DNA of 64,000 bases from assembly GCA_937871505.1 (NCBI GenBank), contig CALMPF010000067.1, forward strand, positions 1-64,000. The letters run 5' to 3'. This DNA is from an uncultured Planctomycetia bacterium. GTDB taxonomy: Bacteria > Planctomycetota > Phycisphaerae > Phycisphaerales > SM1A02. Positions 8,435-16,890 of this stretch are shown here, one piece after another. The notes beneath the pieces were generated by a model that saw only the letters and a list, made by a program, of their open reading frames with translations, was not told the DNA's origin and did not search any database. Position 1 is the first letter of the stretch; every line of letters begins with the position of its first letter. The position numbers and the translations under genes were made by a program.

Positions 8435-9802
8435 ATGAGAAACCTCCTCTCCCCGCTCTCCGGCGCCGCGCTCTCGCTCGCGTTCGCCGCTCTGGCGAGC
8501 GGCCACGGATCGATGTCGGCCCCTCTCAGCCGCGTCTACAACGGCTTCCTCGAGAACCCGCAGAGTCCGACCTCCGCCGCGGTGCAGGCCGCGATCGCAG
8601 TCGGCGGAACGCAGCCGTTCTACGACTGGAACGAGGTCGTGAACTTCATTCCCGGGCAGCCGCAGTCCCAGATGAACTACCCGTACCACCAGCTCATCCC
8701 GGACGGGCAGATCGCCAGCGGCGGCAACTCCAAGTACGCCGGGCTCGACCTCGTGCGCGACGACTGGCCGACGACGCCGATCTCCTCGGGCCCGTTCGAG
8801 ATGGTCTGGTACGCCACGACGCCGCACGATCCGAGCGTCTTCCACGCGTGGATCACCGCGGCCGACTGGACTCCCGCCCTGCCGCTGACCTGGGACAAGC
8901 TCGATCCGCTCCCGCTGGGGCCCGTGATGCTCATGCAGAACGAGTATCGCTTCAATACGGTCATCCCTCCGCGCAGCGGGAAGCACTGCATCTATGTCGT
9001 CTGGCAGCGCATCGATCCCGCAGGCGAGGGGTTCTACAGCATCTCCGACGTCGACTTCGGGGAGGGCCCGATCGCCGACTGCCCCGGCGACCTGACGGAA
9101 GACGGGCGCGTCGATGGCGCCGATCTTGCCGCGGTGCTGGCGGCGTGGGGCGGTCCCGGCGGCGATCTCGACGGTGACGGCGTCACAGACGGCGCCGACC
9201 TCGCTGCGATTCTCGCTGCGTGGGGACCCTGCGGTCCCGACTGTGACGGCGACGGCGTCTCCGACGCCGAGGCGATCGCCGCCGGCGCGCCGGACTGCAA
9301 CGCCAACGGCATTCCCGACTCGTGCGAGGCGCTGGAGGACTGCGACGGCGACGGGATCATCGATCTCTGCGCGATCCTCCTGGGGCTGGTCGCGGACTGC
9401 AACCTCAACCTGATCCCGGACTCCTGTGAGATCGCCGCAGGAGGCGACGCCAACGGCGACGGGTTCCTCGATGCATGCCAGATCGAAGGACTGACCTTCA
9501 CATGGACCGTCACCTCGGAGTGGTCGGGCGGCTTCGTCGCGAGCCTCGGAGTTCACAATGGGTCGACGTCGATGATCCACGGCTGGACACTGACCTTCGA
9601 CACGCCCGGATACACGATCCAGACTCTCTGGGACGGCGTGCTCATCGGACAGGAGAGCGGTGTCGCCACCGTCGCCAACGAGCACTGGAACGGTCATCTC
9701 CACCCGGGTGAGAGCTTCGCCGTCGGCTTCGTCGCCAACGGGGCGGCGGCGCCTCCGACATCGGTGATCCTCAATCAGAGCCCGGCGGCACCGGGCGGCT
9801 GA
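8435..9802 (+). CDS. Secreted AA10 lytic polysaccharide monooxygenase with dockerin-like and CBM2-like regions
   Basis: A 455-residue exported protein. After a 23-residue signal peptide ending ALASG, the mature chain begins with His24 (HGSMSAPLSRVY), the first ligand of an AA10 copper histidine brace. The second is His131 in ATTPHDPSVFHAWIT. These copper enzymes oxidatively cleave chitin or cellulose. About residue 215 onward are two dockerin-like calcium repeats (TEDGRVDGADLAAVLAAWG, DLDGDGVTDGADLAAILA), then thrombospondin-3-like DxDxDG repeats. The C-terminal 100 residues, Trp-rich (WTVTSEWSGGF, WNGHLHPGESFAVGF), look like a CBM2 cellulose- or chitin-binding module. The ATG at 8435 gives the signal peptide. 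Chitin versus cellulose preference is not decidable by eye. Confidence 0.85.
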   Translation: MRNLLSPLSGAALSLAFAALASGHGSMSAPLSRVYNGFLENPQSPTSAAVQAAIAVGGTQPFYDWNEVVNFIPGQPQSQMNYPYHQLIPDGQIASGGNSKYAGLDLVRDDWPTTPISSGPFEMVWYATTPHDPSVFHAWITAADWTPALPLTWDKLDPLPLGPVMLMQNEYRFNTVIPPRSGKHCIYVVWQRIDPAGEGFYSISDVDFGEGPIADCPGDLTEDGRVDGADLAAVLAAWGGPGGDLDGDGVTDGADLAAILAAWGPCGPDCDGDGVSDAEAIAAGAPDCNANGIPDSCEALEDCDGDGIIDLCAILLGLVADCNLNLIPDSCEIAAGGDANGDGFLDACQIEGLTFTWTVTSEWSGGFVASLGVHNGSTSMIHGWTLTFDTPGYTIQTLWDGVLIGQESGVATVANEHWNGHLHPGESFAVGFVANGAAAPPTSVILNQSPAAPGG

Positions 9803-9855
9803 TCCGCGAATCCTCAAGACCGCCCCCGTGCGGCTGCGGGACGCTATCGCGCCCG

Positions 9856-9900
9856 CCGTCAGGCCGGTCGTCGGGCGCACGCCGACGACCGGCCTGACGG
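9856..9900. terminator. Perfect 19-bp hairpin, probable transcription terminator
   Basis: The arm CCGTCAGGCCGGTCGTCGG (9856-9874) pairs perfectly with 9882-9900 around a 7-base loop. It lies 53 bases after the AA10 stop. There is no T-run on either side, so it would be a non-canonical or Rho-assisted terminator, or an mRNA-stabilising end. Confidence 0.7.
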
Positions 9901-9926
9901 CCCCGCGCGATGGGAGGCCCCGCCGC

Positions 9927-9932
9927 TACACT
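9927..9932 (+). promoter_or_regulatory. -10-like box upstream of the 10081 gene
   Basis: GC-TACACT-GG at this place closely matches the boxes before the SRP RNA gene and the PIN/TRAM gene. If used, the mRNA leader before the ATG at 10081 is about 140 bases. No -35 box is evident. Confidence 0.35.
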
Positions 9933-10080
9933 GGGTCTTTCTGGCGTCGGCTGCGACGCCACGCGGCGGAGCCGAGGCCCGTCAGTAAGGCGTCGCTCCG
10001 AACCTCGTCGGTTTTCGTCCCGGCGGCGGCTGCCGCCCCGGAGCGCGTCGTCTTCCAGTCCCGTCCGAACGTGTTCGAAC

Positions 10081-10974
10081 ATGTCCGAGCCGAACCGCAC
10101 TGACCCGCTGACCCCCGCCCCCGTCGATCGCACCGATCGCAGGCGGCTCGAGCAGATCCAGGCCCAGGACCTCACCGAGAGCCGGGTCAACCAGGACTTC
10201 CTCGACTGGCTCAAGACGAAGGGGATGAACTGGCTCCTCGTCGTCCTGCTGGCGATCTGCGGCCTCATGGGCTGGAACATCCTCAAGGACCGCCGGGCGC
10301 AGTCGCGCGCCCTCGCGTGGGCTGAGTTTGACAATGCACTGACGCCGGTGGCTCTCGAGGATCTCGCCGCGATGCACGGCTCCGTCGACGCGCTCGGCGG
10401 GCTCGCGCTGCTTCGCGCGGGAGAGCAGTACCTCACCTCCGTGCAGTCGGGGCGTCGCTTCGATCGGGCGCCGGACGCAGAAGACGCGCAGGTCACCCCG
10501 GAACTGGCGACCGAGTGGCTCGGCCGTGCCCGCGACCTCTTCACCCGGGCCGAGGCGGCAGCGCGATCGAAGGCTTCCTCCATCGACACGTCGGGCATTC
10601 TCATCTCCGCGCTCTTCGGGCAGGCAGCGGTCGCCGAGAGCCTCGGCGACCTCGCCGGCGCGAAGCGCGCCCTCGAACAGGCGCAGCAGGCCGCCACCCC
10701 CCGCTTCGAGCCGCTTGCGACGCTCGCGAAGGGGAGGATCGGGACGCTCGACACGATCGAGAAGGGCTCGCTGCTCCCTGCGCGAGCGTCGCTGCCGCGG
10801 GAATCCGCGAACGTCTCGATCCCGACGACGGTGGTCGACGAGCGTCTGCTTCAGGAGCTCTCGGGCCCGGCGATCGAGATTCGACGCGTTCCGGCGCCAC
10901 CCATCGCCGACCTGCCGATGGGCGTCACGCGCGACCCCGCGCCAGCGGGCGAAGGCTCCCCCGGCACGCGGTGA
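10081..10974 (+). CDS. Membrane-anchored YfgM/TPR-like protein of unknown function
   Basis: The 297-residue protein has a cytoplasmic N-terminus of about 50 charged residues, one membrane helix (MNWLLVVLLAICGLMGWNI, about residues 50-68) and a long helical, Ala-rich soluble part with hints of tetratricopeptide repeats (LARLFTRAEAAARSKA-like, ALFGQAAVAESLGDLAGAKRALEQAQ). This layout resembles YfgM-type ancillary proteins of the SecYEG translocon, but that is only a resemblance. The C-terminal 60 residues are Pro-rich. It overlaps the start of the pseudouridine synthase by a GTGA, so the two are translationally coupled. Confidence 0.75.
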   Translation: MSEPNRTDPLTPAPVDRTDRRRLEQIQAQDLTESRVNQDFLDWLKTKGMNWLLVVLLAICGLMGWNILKDRRAQSRALAWAEFDNALTPVALEDLAAMHGSVDALGGLALLRAGEQYLTSVQSGRRFDRAPDAEDAQVTPELATEWLGRARDLFTRAEAAARSKASSIDTSGILISALFGQAAVAESLGDLAGAKRALEQAQQAATPRFEPLATLAKGRIGTLDTIEKGSLLPARASLPRESANVSIPTTVVDERLLQELSGPAIEIRRVPAPPIADLPMGVTRDPAPAGEGSPGTR

Positions 10975-12326
10975 TCGAAGATCCGCCGATCGACCCGGAT
11001 GAGCGCGATCCGCGGGCGCCGCGGCCGAGCGGCACCGCCCCCGAGCAGCGCCTCGCAGCAGCCGAGGCCTCCTCCGAGCGGAGCAAGACGGCGCAAGACA
11101 CCAGCGCTCACGATGCCGACCGGTCAGAGGCGGACGCGCTGCTCGACGACGGCGGCGACGTCTCCGCAGCGATCGGGGGCCTCATCGGATCAGGCGGCAA
11201 GGTCGACCGCGACGCCTTGCTCGCGCTCTATGAGCGCGCCGCGGAGGGAGACGAGGAGCGACAGGCCTCCGTCCGCTTCAGGCTGGTGCGCGACCTCGAC
11301 AAGCGGCTCGACCGATACCTCGTCGATCGGATTCCCTTTCTCTCCAGGACGGCGCTCCAGCGGCTCATCGACGAGGGCGCCGTTCGGGTGAACGGCCGCG
11401 CTCCCAAGGCGTCCACGCGCCTGCGCTCCGGAGACGTGATCGAAGCGGTGCTGCCTCCGCCCCCGAGCACGGAGATTCCCGCCGAGGAGATGCCGCTGGA
11501 GATCCTCCACGAGGATGACGACATCATCGTCCTCAACAAGCCCGCGAACCTGATCGTCCATCCAGCTCGCGGCAACCGCTCAGGCACGCTCATCAACGCG
11601 CTCGCATGGCACTTCCTGCACCGCAGCGCAGGAGCGCTGAGCTCAGTCGGGACCGAGTTCGCCCGCCCGGGCGTGGTGCATCGGCTGGACCGGAACACGA
11701 CCGGCGCCATCGTGGCGGCGAAAGGCGACACCGCGCACTGGCGCCTGGGCAAGCAGTTCGAGCAGCGGAGCGTCGACAAGCGCTATCTCGCCGTGGTCCA
11801 CGGGATCGTCGATCCAGCGGCCGACGTCATCGAGCTGCCGCTGGGCAAGCACCCGCTCGTGCGCGAGAAGTACGCGGTGCGCTGGGATGAGTCGGGCAGG
11901 CCATCGACGACGATCTTCCGCGTTCGCGAGCGCTTCCACCTCGGCGCAGGTGTGGCGAGGGCGGGGCGCGGTGTGCCGGAGGGCTACTCGCTCGTCGAGC
12001 TCGAGCTGCGCACCGGCCGGACGCATCAGATCCGCGTGCATCTGTCGCACCTGGGGTTCCCGATCGTCGGCGACGAGATGTACGGAGGACGCTCGATCCG
12101 CCTCGGCGAGCTCGCAGGCAGCGCGGTGCGCGACGCGGGCGTCCCGATCATCGAGCGGCAAGCGCTGCACGCGGCGGTGCTCGGCTTCCGCCACCCGATG
12201 ACTGCCGCGCCGGTGCGGTTCCTCGCGCCGTTGCCGGAGGACATGGCCCGCCTGATCGCGCTCCTTCGCGAGCACTCTCGGCACGAGCGGCTCGACGTTC
12301 CTGGCGCGACCGTCAACCTCGACTGA
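10971..12326 (+). CDS. RluA-family (RluD-type) pseudouridine synthase
   Basis: It converts specific uridines of rRNA to pseudouridine. After a disordered N-terminal extension of about 95 residues comes an S4 RNA-binding domain (RLDRYLVDRIPFLSRTALQ, VNGRAPKASTRLRSGD) and the catalytic domain. The active-site Asp is in VVHRLDRNTTGAIVAAK; a family motif GRTHQIRVHLSHLGFPIVGD follows. RluD, RluA and RluC differ mainly in target, and the S4 domain favours RluD or RluC. The start is GTG 10971, which overlaps the previous stop. A cluster of REP-like repeats follows directly after the stop. Confidence 0.9.
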   Translation: MIEDPPIDPDERDPRAPRPSGTAPEQRLAAAEASSERSKTAQDTSAHDADRSEADALLDDGGDVSAAIGGLIGSGGKVDRDALLALYERAAEGDEERQASVRFRLVRDLDKRLDRYLVDRIPFLSRTALQRLIDEGAVRVNGRAPKASTRLRSGDVIEAVLPPPPSTEIPAEEMPLEILHEDDDIIVLNKPANLIVHPARGNRSGTLINALAWHFLHRSAGALSSVGTEFARPGVVHRLDRNTTGAIVAAKGDTAHWRLGKQFEQRSVDKRYLAVVHGIVDPAADVIELPLGKHPLVREKYAVRWDESGRPSTTIFRVRERFHLGAGVARAGRGVPEGYSLVELELRTGRTHQIRVHLSHLGFPIVGDEMYGGRSIRLGELAGSAVRDAGVPIIERQALHAAVLGFRHPMTAAPVRFLAPLPEDMARLIALLREHSRHERLDVPGATVNLD

Positions 12327-12350
12327 GCGGCGGGACGCGCCGAACGCGCC

Positions 12351-12646
12351 CATGGCCACACCTTGCGAACGCGCCCATGGCCACACCTTGCGCGGTAATG
12401 TGCGCGGGAATGGCCACACCTTGCGCGTGCGCGGGAATGGCCACACCTTGCGCGAGTTCTCAGACGCAGTCGCCCGCGCCCATGGCCACACCCTGTGCGA
12501 GCTGTCAGACGCGGTCGCCGGCAAGGGGCACCGCCTGGCTGGCTGCCGATGGCGACGCTGTCACGCGAGACAGGCGCCCAAGACGTGAACATGGACACAC
12601 CCCGCGCGGGAATGGACACACCTTGCGCGAGTTCTCAAACGCGGTC
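12351..12646. repeat. REP-like repeat cluster B
   Basis: Seven copies of ATGG(C/A)CACACC, all in the same orientation, start at 12352, 12377, 12410, 12437, 12482, 12591 and 12612. Most continue as TTGCGC. Three copies are followed by a second conserved block like GAGTTCTCAGACGCAGTCGCC (near 12453, 12498 and 12629). Short open frames through the array give artificial MATPCA-type peptides. The array fills the first half of the gap between the pseudouridine synthase gene and the Na/Pi transporter gene. Confidence 0.8.
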
Positions 12647-12753
12647 GCCGACAGAGGTGCGCTGGCTCGCTGGCCGCCGGTCGCGAGGTAGTGAACCGAG
12701 TCCTGTGCTGGAATCCGCCGACGGGCGGGGCTCCAGCGAGCCCTCTGGCGGGG

Positions 12754-12861
12754 CTTGACGCTGCACTCGGAAGGCGTCGGTCTCTGCGCCCGCGGAGCCG
12801 TCGGGCATCGTCCCGGCGGAAGCTCTTGACGCTCCGCTCGGAGGGCGTCGGTTTCTGCGCC
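12754..12861. repeat. Two direct copies of a 37-base sequence
   Basis: CTTGACGCTGCACTCGGAAG at 12754 continues to 12790. A close copy, with five or six differences, runs from 12825 to 12861; the copies are 71 bases apart. The rest of the gap, 12862-13012, shows no gene or clear signal. Confidence 0.65.
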
Positions 12862-13012
12862 CTGCTTGTCGCTGGTCGGAACGACCGTGGCTTCAGCCTC
12901 GAAGCGGCGCGCTGTCGACGTGTGGACACTCCCGGTCGCGCAGGGCGTCGCTGTCGATCCGGCCTGCGACGGGCCGGGCGCCAGTGACGGGCCCGCGGTG
13001 CCCGACGCTCGA

Positions 13013-14941
13013 TCACACCGGCTCGGAGGCCCCCGCGAGGTGGGCGGCCGCGCGCCAGGCGTGATAGGCGTAGCGATCAAGCCGGCGCATCGCCTCGACG
13101 CGGGCGATCGCCTCACCCGCAGGGAGTCGGCGGGCGCCGGCGGCGGCGAGCGTGGCGACTCGATGCGTCCGCCGAAGGGCCGCGAGCGCCGTGGCGCTCG
13201 CCTCGATCGAGCGGACGAAGTCGGTCGCAATGACATCGCGTGGTTCGGACTGACTCCGCTCGCCGTCAGTCTCGGGACTCTCCAGTCGGAGGAGTCCGCG
13301 TCCCTCATCGTCCGGGGCACGGTCAGCGGCACCGACGTCCGGCACCGCCGTCTCGACCTCCGGCCCGCGCGGCGCCGACGGGTCGGCTCGCTGCGCCGCC
13401 GCCGCGTCCGGCACCGGGAGTCCTGCAATCGGCGGCAGGCCCGGCTCCGCGACCAGCGCAGCGAGCTGCGCGGCACCGCGCATCGTCGAAAGGCAGAGCG
13501 CGACGGCCTCTGCGAGCTGCTCGTCGCCGGGCACGATCTGGACTGGATCGTCGTCGCCGAGCGCCTCGATCAGCCGCCCGACATGGTCGAGCGCGTGCAG
13601 CGTTCCGGCCATCCGCGCCTGCTCCTGCGCGGATGAGGGAGGCTCCGCGACACCGCCGAGGAACCGCCTCGTCTCGACGATCGCCGAAGCCGGCTCCTCA
13701 AGCCAGCGCGGATCGACGACGATCGAACGCTCGTGCGCCTCGACGACCCGGTCAAGGACCGCCGAAGACTCCGTCGCCACGACGCGCAGGGCCCCGGCGA
13801 CGGTCCGCCGCGCGGACTCGATTGCGATCTCCGGGAGGTCGGTCACCGAGCGGTCGAGGTGGCGCACGAGCATCGAGCCGCGCTGCGGGACCAGCCGCTC
13901 GACGAACGCGGCGAACGGCCCGATCAGCGGCAGCAGCAGCGCCACGCCCGTGAGGTTGAAGCCGGTGTGGTAGATCGCCAGCAGGGTCACCGGATCGATG
14001 TTCGTCGAGGCGCGCAGCAGGAGCGGGACGACCACCGGGAAGCTCACCAGCGCAACGACTGCCGTGACGAGCTTGAAGAGCACGTAGGCGACGGCCGTGC
14101 GCTTGGCCGACGTATTGGTCCCGATCGAAGCGATCAGGGCGCTGACCGTCGTTCCGATGTTCTCGCCGATGACCAGCGCGACGGCCTGATCTGTCCCGAT
14201 CGCTCCTGCGTGCAGCGCCGAAAGCGTCACCGCGATGGCGGCGCTGGAGGACTGCATCACGGCGGTCAGCAGGATGCCGACGCCGACGAGCAGGAGGACG
14301 CCGCCGGCGCCGGCGATCCATCCGGTGCCCTCGGCGCCGATCACGGCAGGCAGGTCTGCCGGGTTGAGCCGCTCGGCGAGCCCGGACATCCCCTGCTGAA
14401 GGGCCGTGAGACCCGCGAGCAGGAGCGCGAAGCCCGCCAGCGCACTGCCGGCGGCGCTCATCTTCCCGCGTCCGAGGAGCTTCATGAGCGCGCCGGCGAA
14501 GACCAGCGGCATGGCCGCTGCGGTCAGCGAGAATCGCACGCCGAGCAGCGCGACGAGCCATCCGGTCCCGGTCGTGCCGACATTGGCGCCGAAGACCAGG
14601 CTCAGGCCCTGCGGGAACGTCAGCAGCCCGGCGCTGACCAGACCGATCGTGGTCATCGTCGTCGCGCTCGACGACTGCACCATCATCGTCACGATCGCCC
14701 CCCAGAGCGTGCCCCTGATCGGGGTCGCGGCGGCGCGGGCGAGCACGGCGCGGAGCGCCGAGCCGGCGAGTCCCCTCAGACCGTCGGTCATCACCGACAT
14801 GCCGAGCAGGAAGAGCCCCAGCCCTCCGAGAATGGCGACGATCGTGGCCAGCGCAGCAGCTCCGAGGGCGTGAGCGTACCGCGCCACGCGCCGGGTCGGC
14901 GCGGCTCCGCTCCCGCTGCGCAGCCAGCTCGGCGGGGCCAC
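13013..14941 (-). CDS. Na/Pi-cotransporter family protein (NptA/YjbB type)
   Basis: A 642-residue membrane protein of the sodium-phosphate symporter family. It has two inverted copies of the family core, each with the QSSSA signature (MMVQSSSATTMTTIG near residue 90, VMQSSSAAIAVTLSA near 235) and GANVGTTGTG/GENIGTTVSA repeats. About eight to nine membrane helices fill residues 28-350. The C-terminal 290 residues are soluble and helical, in the position of a PhoU-like domain, though they are only weakly PhoU-like by eye. The product probably imports or exports phosphate. The start codon GTG 14941 is the furthest upstream; an internal start before the first helix is also possible. Confidence 0.85.
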   Translation of the reverse strand: MAPPSWLRSGSGAAPTRRVARYAHALGAAALATIVAILGGLGLFLLGMSVMTDGLRGLAGSALRAVLARAAATPIRGTLWGAIVTMMVQSSSATTMTTIGLVSAGLLTFPQGLSLVFGANVGTTGTGWLVALLGVRFSLTAAAMPLVFAGALMKLLGRGKMSAAGSALAGFALLLAGLTALQQGMSGLAERLNPADLPAVIGAEGTGWIAGAGGVLLLVGVGILLTAVMQSSSAAIAVTLSALHAGAIGTDQAVALVIGENIGTTVSALIASIGTNTSAKRTAVAYVLFKLVTAVVALVSFPVVVPLLLRASTNIDPVTLLAIYHTGFNLTGVALLLPLIGPFAAFVERLVPQRGSMLVRHLDRSVTDLPEIAIESARRTVAGALRVVATESSAVLDRVVEAHERSIVVDPRWLEEPASAIVETRRFLGGVAEPPSSAQEQARMAGTLHALDHVGRLIEALGDDDPVQIVPGDEQLAEAVALCLSTMRGAAQLAALVAEPGLPPIAGLPVPDAAAAQRADPSAPRGPEVETAVPDVGAADRAPDDEGRGLLRLESPETDGERSQSEPRDVIATDFVRSIEASATALAALRRTHRVATLAAAGARRLPAGEAIARVEAMRRLDRYAYHAWRAAAHLAGASEPV

Positions 14942-15368
14942 CCGGCTGGTCGAAGTGGGCGCCGATGGCGCGTTCCTGCAATCTCATGCCGATCGGCGGA
15001 ATTCTCGGAGGCGCCGCTGTTCCCGCGTTACCGTCCGCCGCATCGTGTTCACGATCAGCGCCCACGGCGCCAGGAGCACCCCAGCGCAGTGTGACTTCGT
15101 CGCGAGGCCGACCGAAGTGGATGGTCCACAAGGAGAAGCGATGCGGGCGGGGCGCCGGCTGCCCCGCTGCGGGCCTTCACGACCAGACCGCGAGCGGTGC
15201 GCGGGACTCGAGCCTCGAATCCGTGAAACACCGCCGCGGACGACCGCAGCGCGAGCCGTGCGGCGCTGGAGTGTGCAGCGCGGCTCTTCTCACGCGCCCG
15301 GCTCCGGCGGCGACGGAGCGCTCGGGATTCGCGCGCCGCGGCGGGCGGGGGAGACGCAGAGATGGACC
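14942..15368. other. Gap between divergent genes
   Basis: These 427 bases separate the Na/Pi transporter (-) and the hypothetical gene (+). They hold the first copy of a 65-base direct repeat (15120-15184). An AAGGAG (15130-15135) stands five bases before an ATG at 15141, in frame with the downstream gene, giving an alternative start. No promoter can be assigned. Confidence 0.5.
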
Positions 15369-15673
15369 TTGGAGACGCCCCTGCACGTCGTTGCATGGAT
15401 CGCACTGGCTGCCGCGGCCCTCGTCCCGACTCCGGACACCCAGCAGACGGCAGTCCCGGCGGTGGCCACCTCCGAGCAGCCGAGCGGCAGACCGGATGTC
15501 ACCGCCGAACCGACGGGGCGGTCCGGGGGCTGCGCAGCTCGAGAGTGTGGGCCGAGCGGCTCATCGCTCGTTGCGCTCGATGCGCTCGACGCGCCGTCGA
15601 CCGCAGCGGATGCTCCGGAAGGCGAAGCGATGCGGACGTGGCGCCCGTGGCCGCGCCGCGAGCCTTCAAGCCC
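15120..15673. repeat. Two diverged direct copies of a 65-base unit
   Basis: The stretch 15120-15184 and the stretch 15609-15673 align without gaps with roughly four in five positions identical by eye; both contain GAAGCGATGCGG. Weaker similarity continues on both sides for some tens of bases. The copies flank the putative signal sequence of the hypothetical gene. The origin is unclear: it may be an internal duplication or a dispersed repeat family. Confidence 0.6.
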
Positions 15674-16890
15674 CGGTTGTAGGGGTCGTGAGGGTTGTGA
15701 GGGTCGTGAGGGTCGTGAGGGTTGCGAAGGGTGTGAGGGACGCGATCTTCGCCGCCGCGAGACGCTGCCTCGGGCCACCGCAGCGCAGGCCACGCGATGC
15801 TCGATCGCTCCGAACCGGTCGGTGTGGAAGGCGGTGTGCCAGACTCTGGACCACCCTGCGGACGACTCTGCGGACCACTCGGCGGACCGATCTGGATGCC
15901 GGTCTCAATTCGAGCCTGGGCGCGATCCTGGGCGCCAGTCGGGATCCCGCCCTGGAAGCCACACTGGTCGCCAGTCTGGACCGCCGCCCGGCTGGGCCAT
16001 TGGCCTCGGCCCCGGGCCGAGGATCGCGCTCGCGACGGGAGGCGAGTCGAGCCGAGCGCGTGACGCTGCGTCGGACGCCGGTTCCGACGACACGCGCGGT
16101 GGCGAGGGCAGCGCGACGTCGAAGCGCGACACGGGCAGCGCCACCCGGGATGCCGCGAAGCCCCCGGACCCTGCGCCCCCGACTCCGCGGGACGGCCCCG
16201 CGACCGCCCCGGTCCGCTCGAATGCTCCCGACGCCTTCGCCGCGATCCGCGCCTTCCGGGAGGGCGCACTCTGCGCCCTCTGCGACGGCGCGGGCGAGGT
16301 GCAGCGCCGTCGGCGGGTCGGCTGGCGAAACGCCGGCGGTGGCATCAGAACTCCGGTCATCGCCACGGTCGTGGAGCCCTGCGCCCCCTGCAATCGCACC
16401 GGCATCGCCTCCGCGCGGCGACTCGACCGGATGATCGAGACGCTGCTCCTCCGACTCGATGCCGTCGAGCCCGACGATCCGCGCCGCGCGGAGGTGCTCG
16501 AGCGGCTGCAAGGCGCGCTGAAGGCGACCGTCGCTCGGGCGGCGGACGGCTTCGAGGCGCGGCTGGCGTCCGAGATCGACGCGCTCATCCTGCGCGCGGC
16601 GACGAAGCGGCAGCCGGTTCTCGTCGTCGGCCGGATCGTGCGTGACCGTGACAAGGGACAGGCCGTCGACGCGGCGGATCGACGCTGGACGATCTCCGGC
16701 GTCGACCCGGCGCTCCTGCCTCGCAGCGGCGAGATCGCGATCCTCGGATGGCTCGAGCGCCGCGATGGCGGCGCGGCCGACGACGCTCCTCTCGCCCTGA
16801 GCGCGGTGGCCGTCCTGCGGATCGACCGACCGAGGACCCCGCGGCGCCGCGAGAGCGATGGTCGCGCGACATCGGCGCGAGGCGGCTCAC
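15369..16890 (+). CDS. Hypothetical secreted or anchored protein with CxxC pairs; 3' end unresolved
   Basis: I do not recognise a family. From TTG 15369 the product has a hydrophobic N-terminus ([17 protein letters not shown]) that could be a signal peptide or anchor. A long disordered Arg/Asp/Ser-rich part follows. Near 16270-16400 is a DnaJ-like zinc-finger pair, CALCDGAG and CAPCNRTG, and then a well-behaved alpha/beta segment up to about 16840. Codon use in the last 650 bases is clearly coding. The reading frame does not stop at the end of guaA; it stays open, antisense to guaA, until TGA 18275. The end given here is where guaA begins to overlap. A frameshift or a true long overlap are both possible. 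ATG 15141 is an alternative start. Confidence 0.45.
15678..15740. repeat. Short tandem repeat within the hypothetical gene
   Basis: About six units of nine bases of the form GGGTCGTGA or GGGTTGTGA run in a row and encode a Gly-Arg-Glu-Gly-Cys-Glu pattern. Units vary at one or two bases. Confidence 0.65.

Noticed and set aside
12351..12646. A CRISPR array
   Set aside because: Repeat units are too short and unevenly spaced, spacers partly repeat each other, and no cas gene is present.
12352..12691. Small proteins of the MATPCA/MCAGMATPC type
   Set aside because: They are translations of the REP-like array, with repeats in several frames and no ribosome site; the signal is in DNA.
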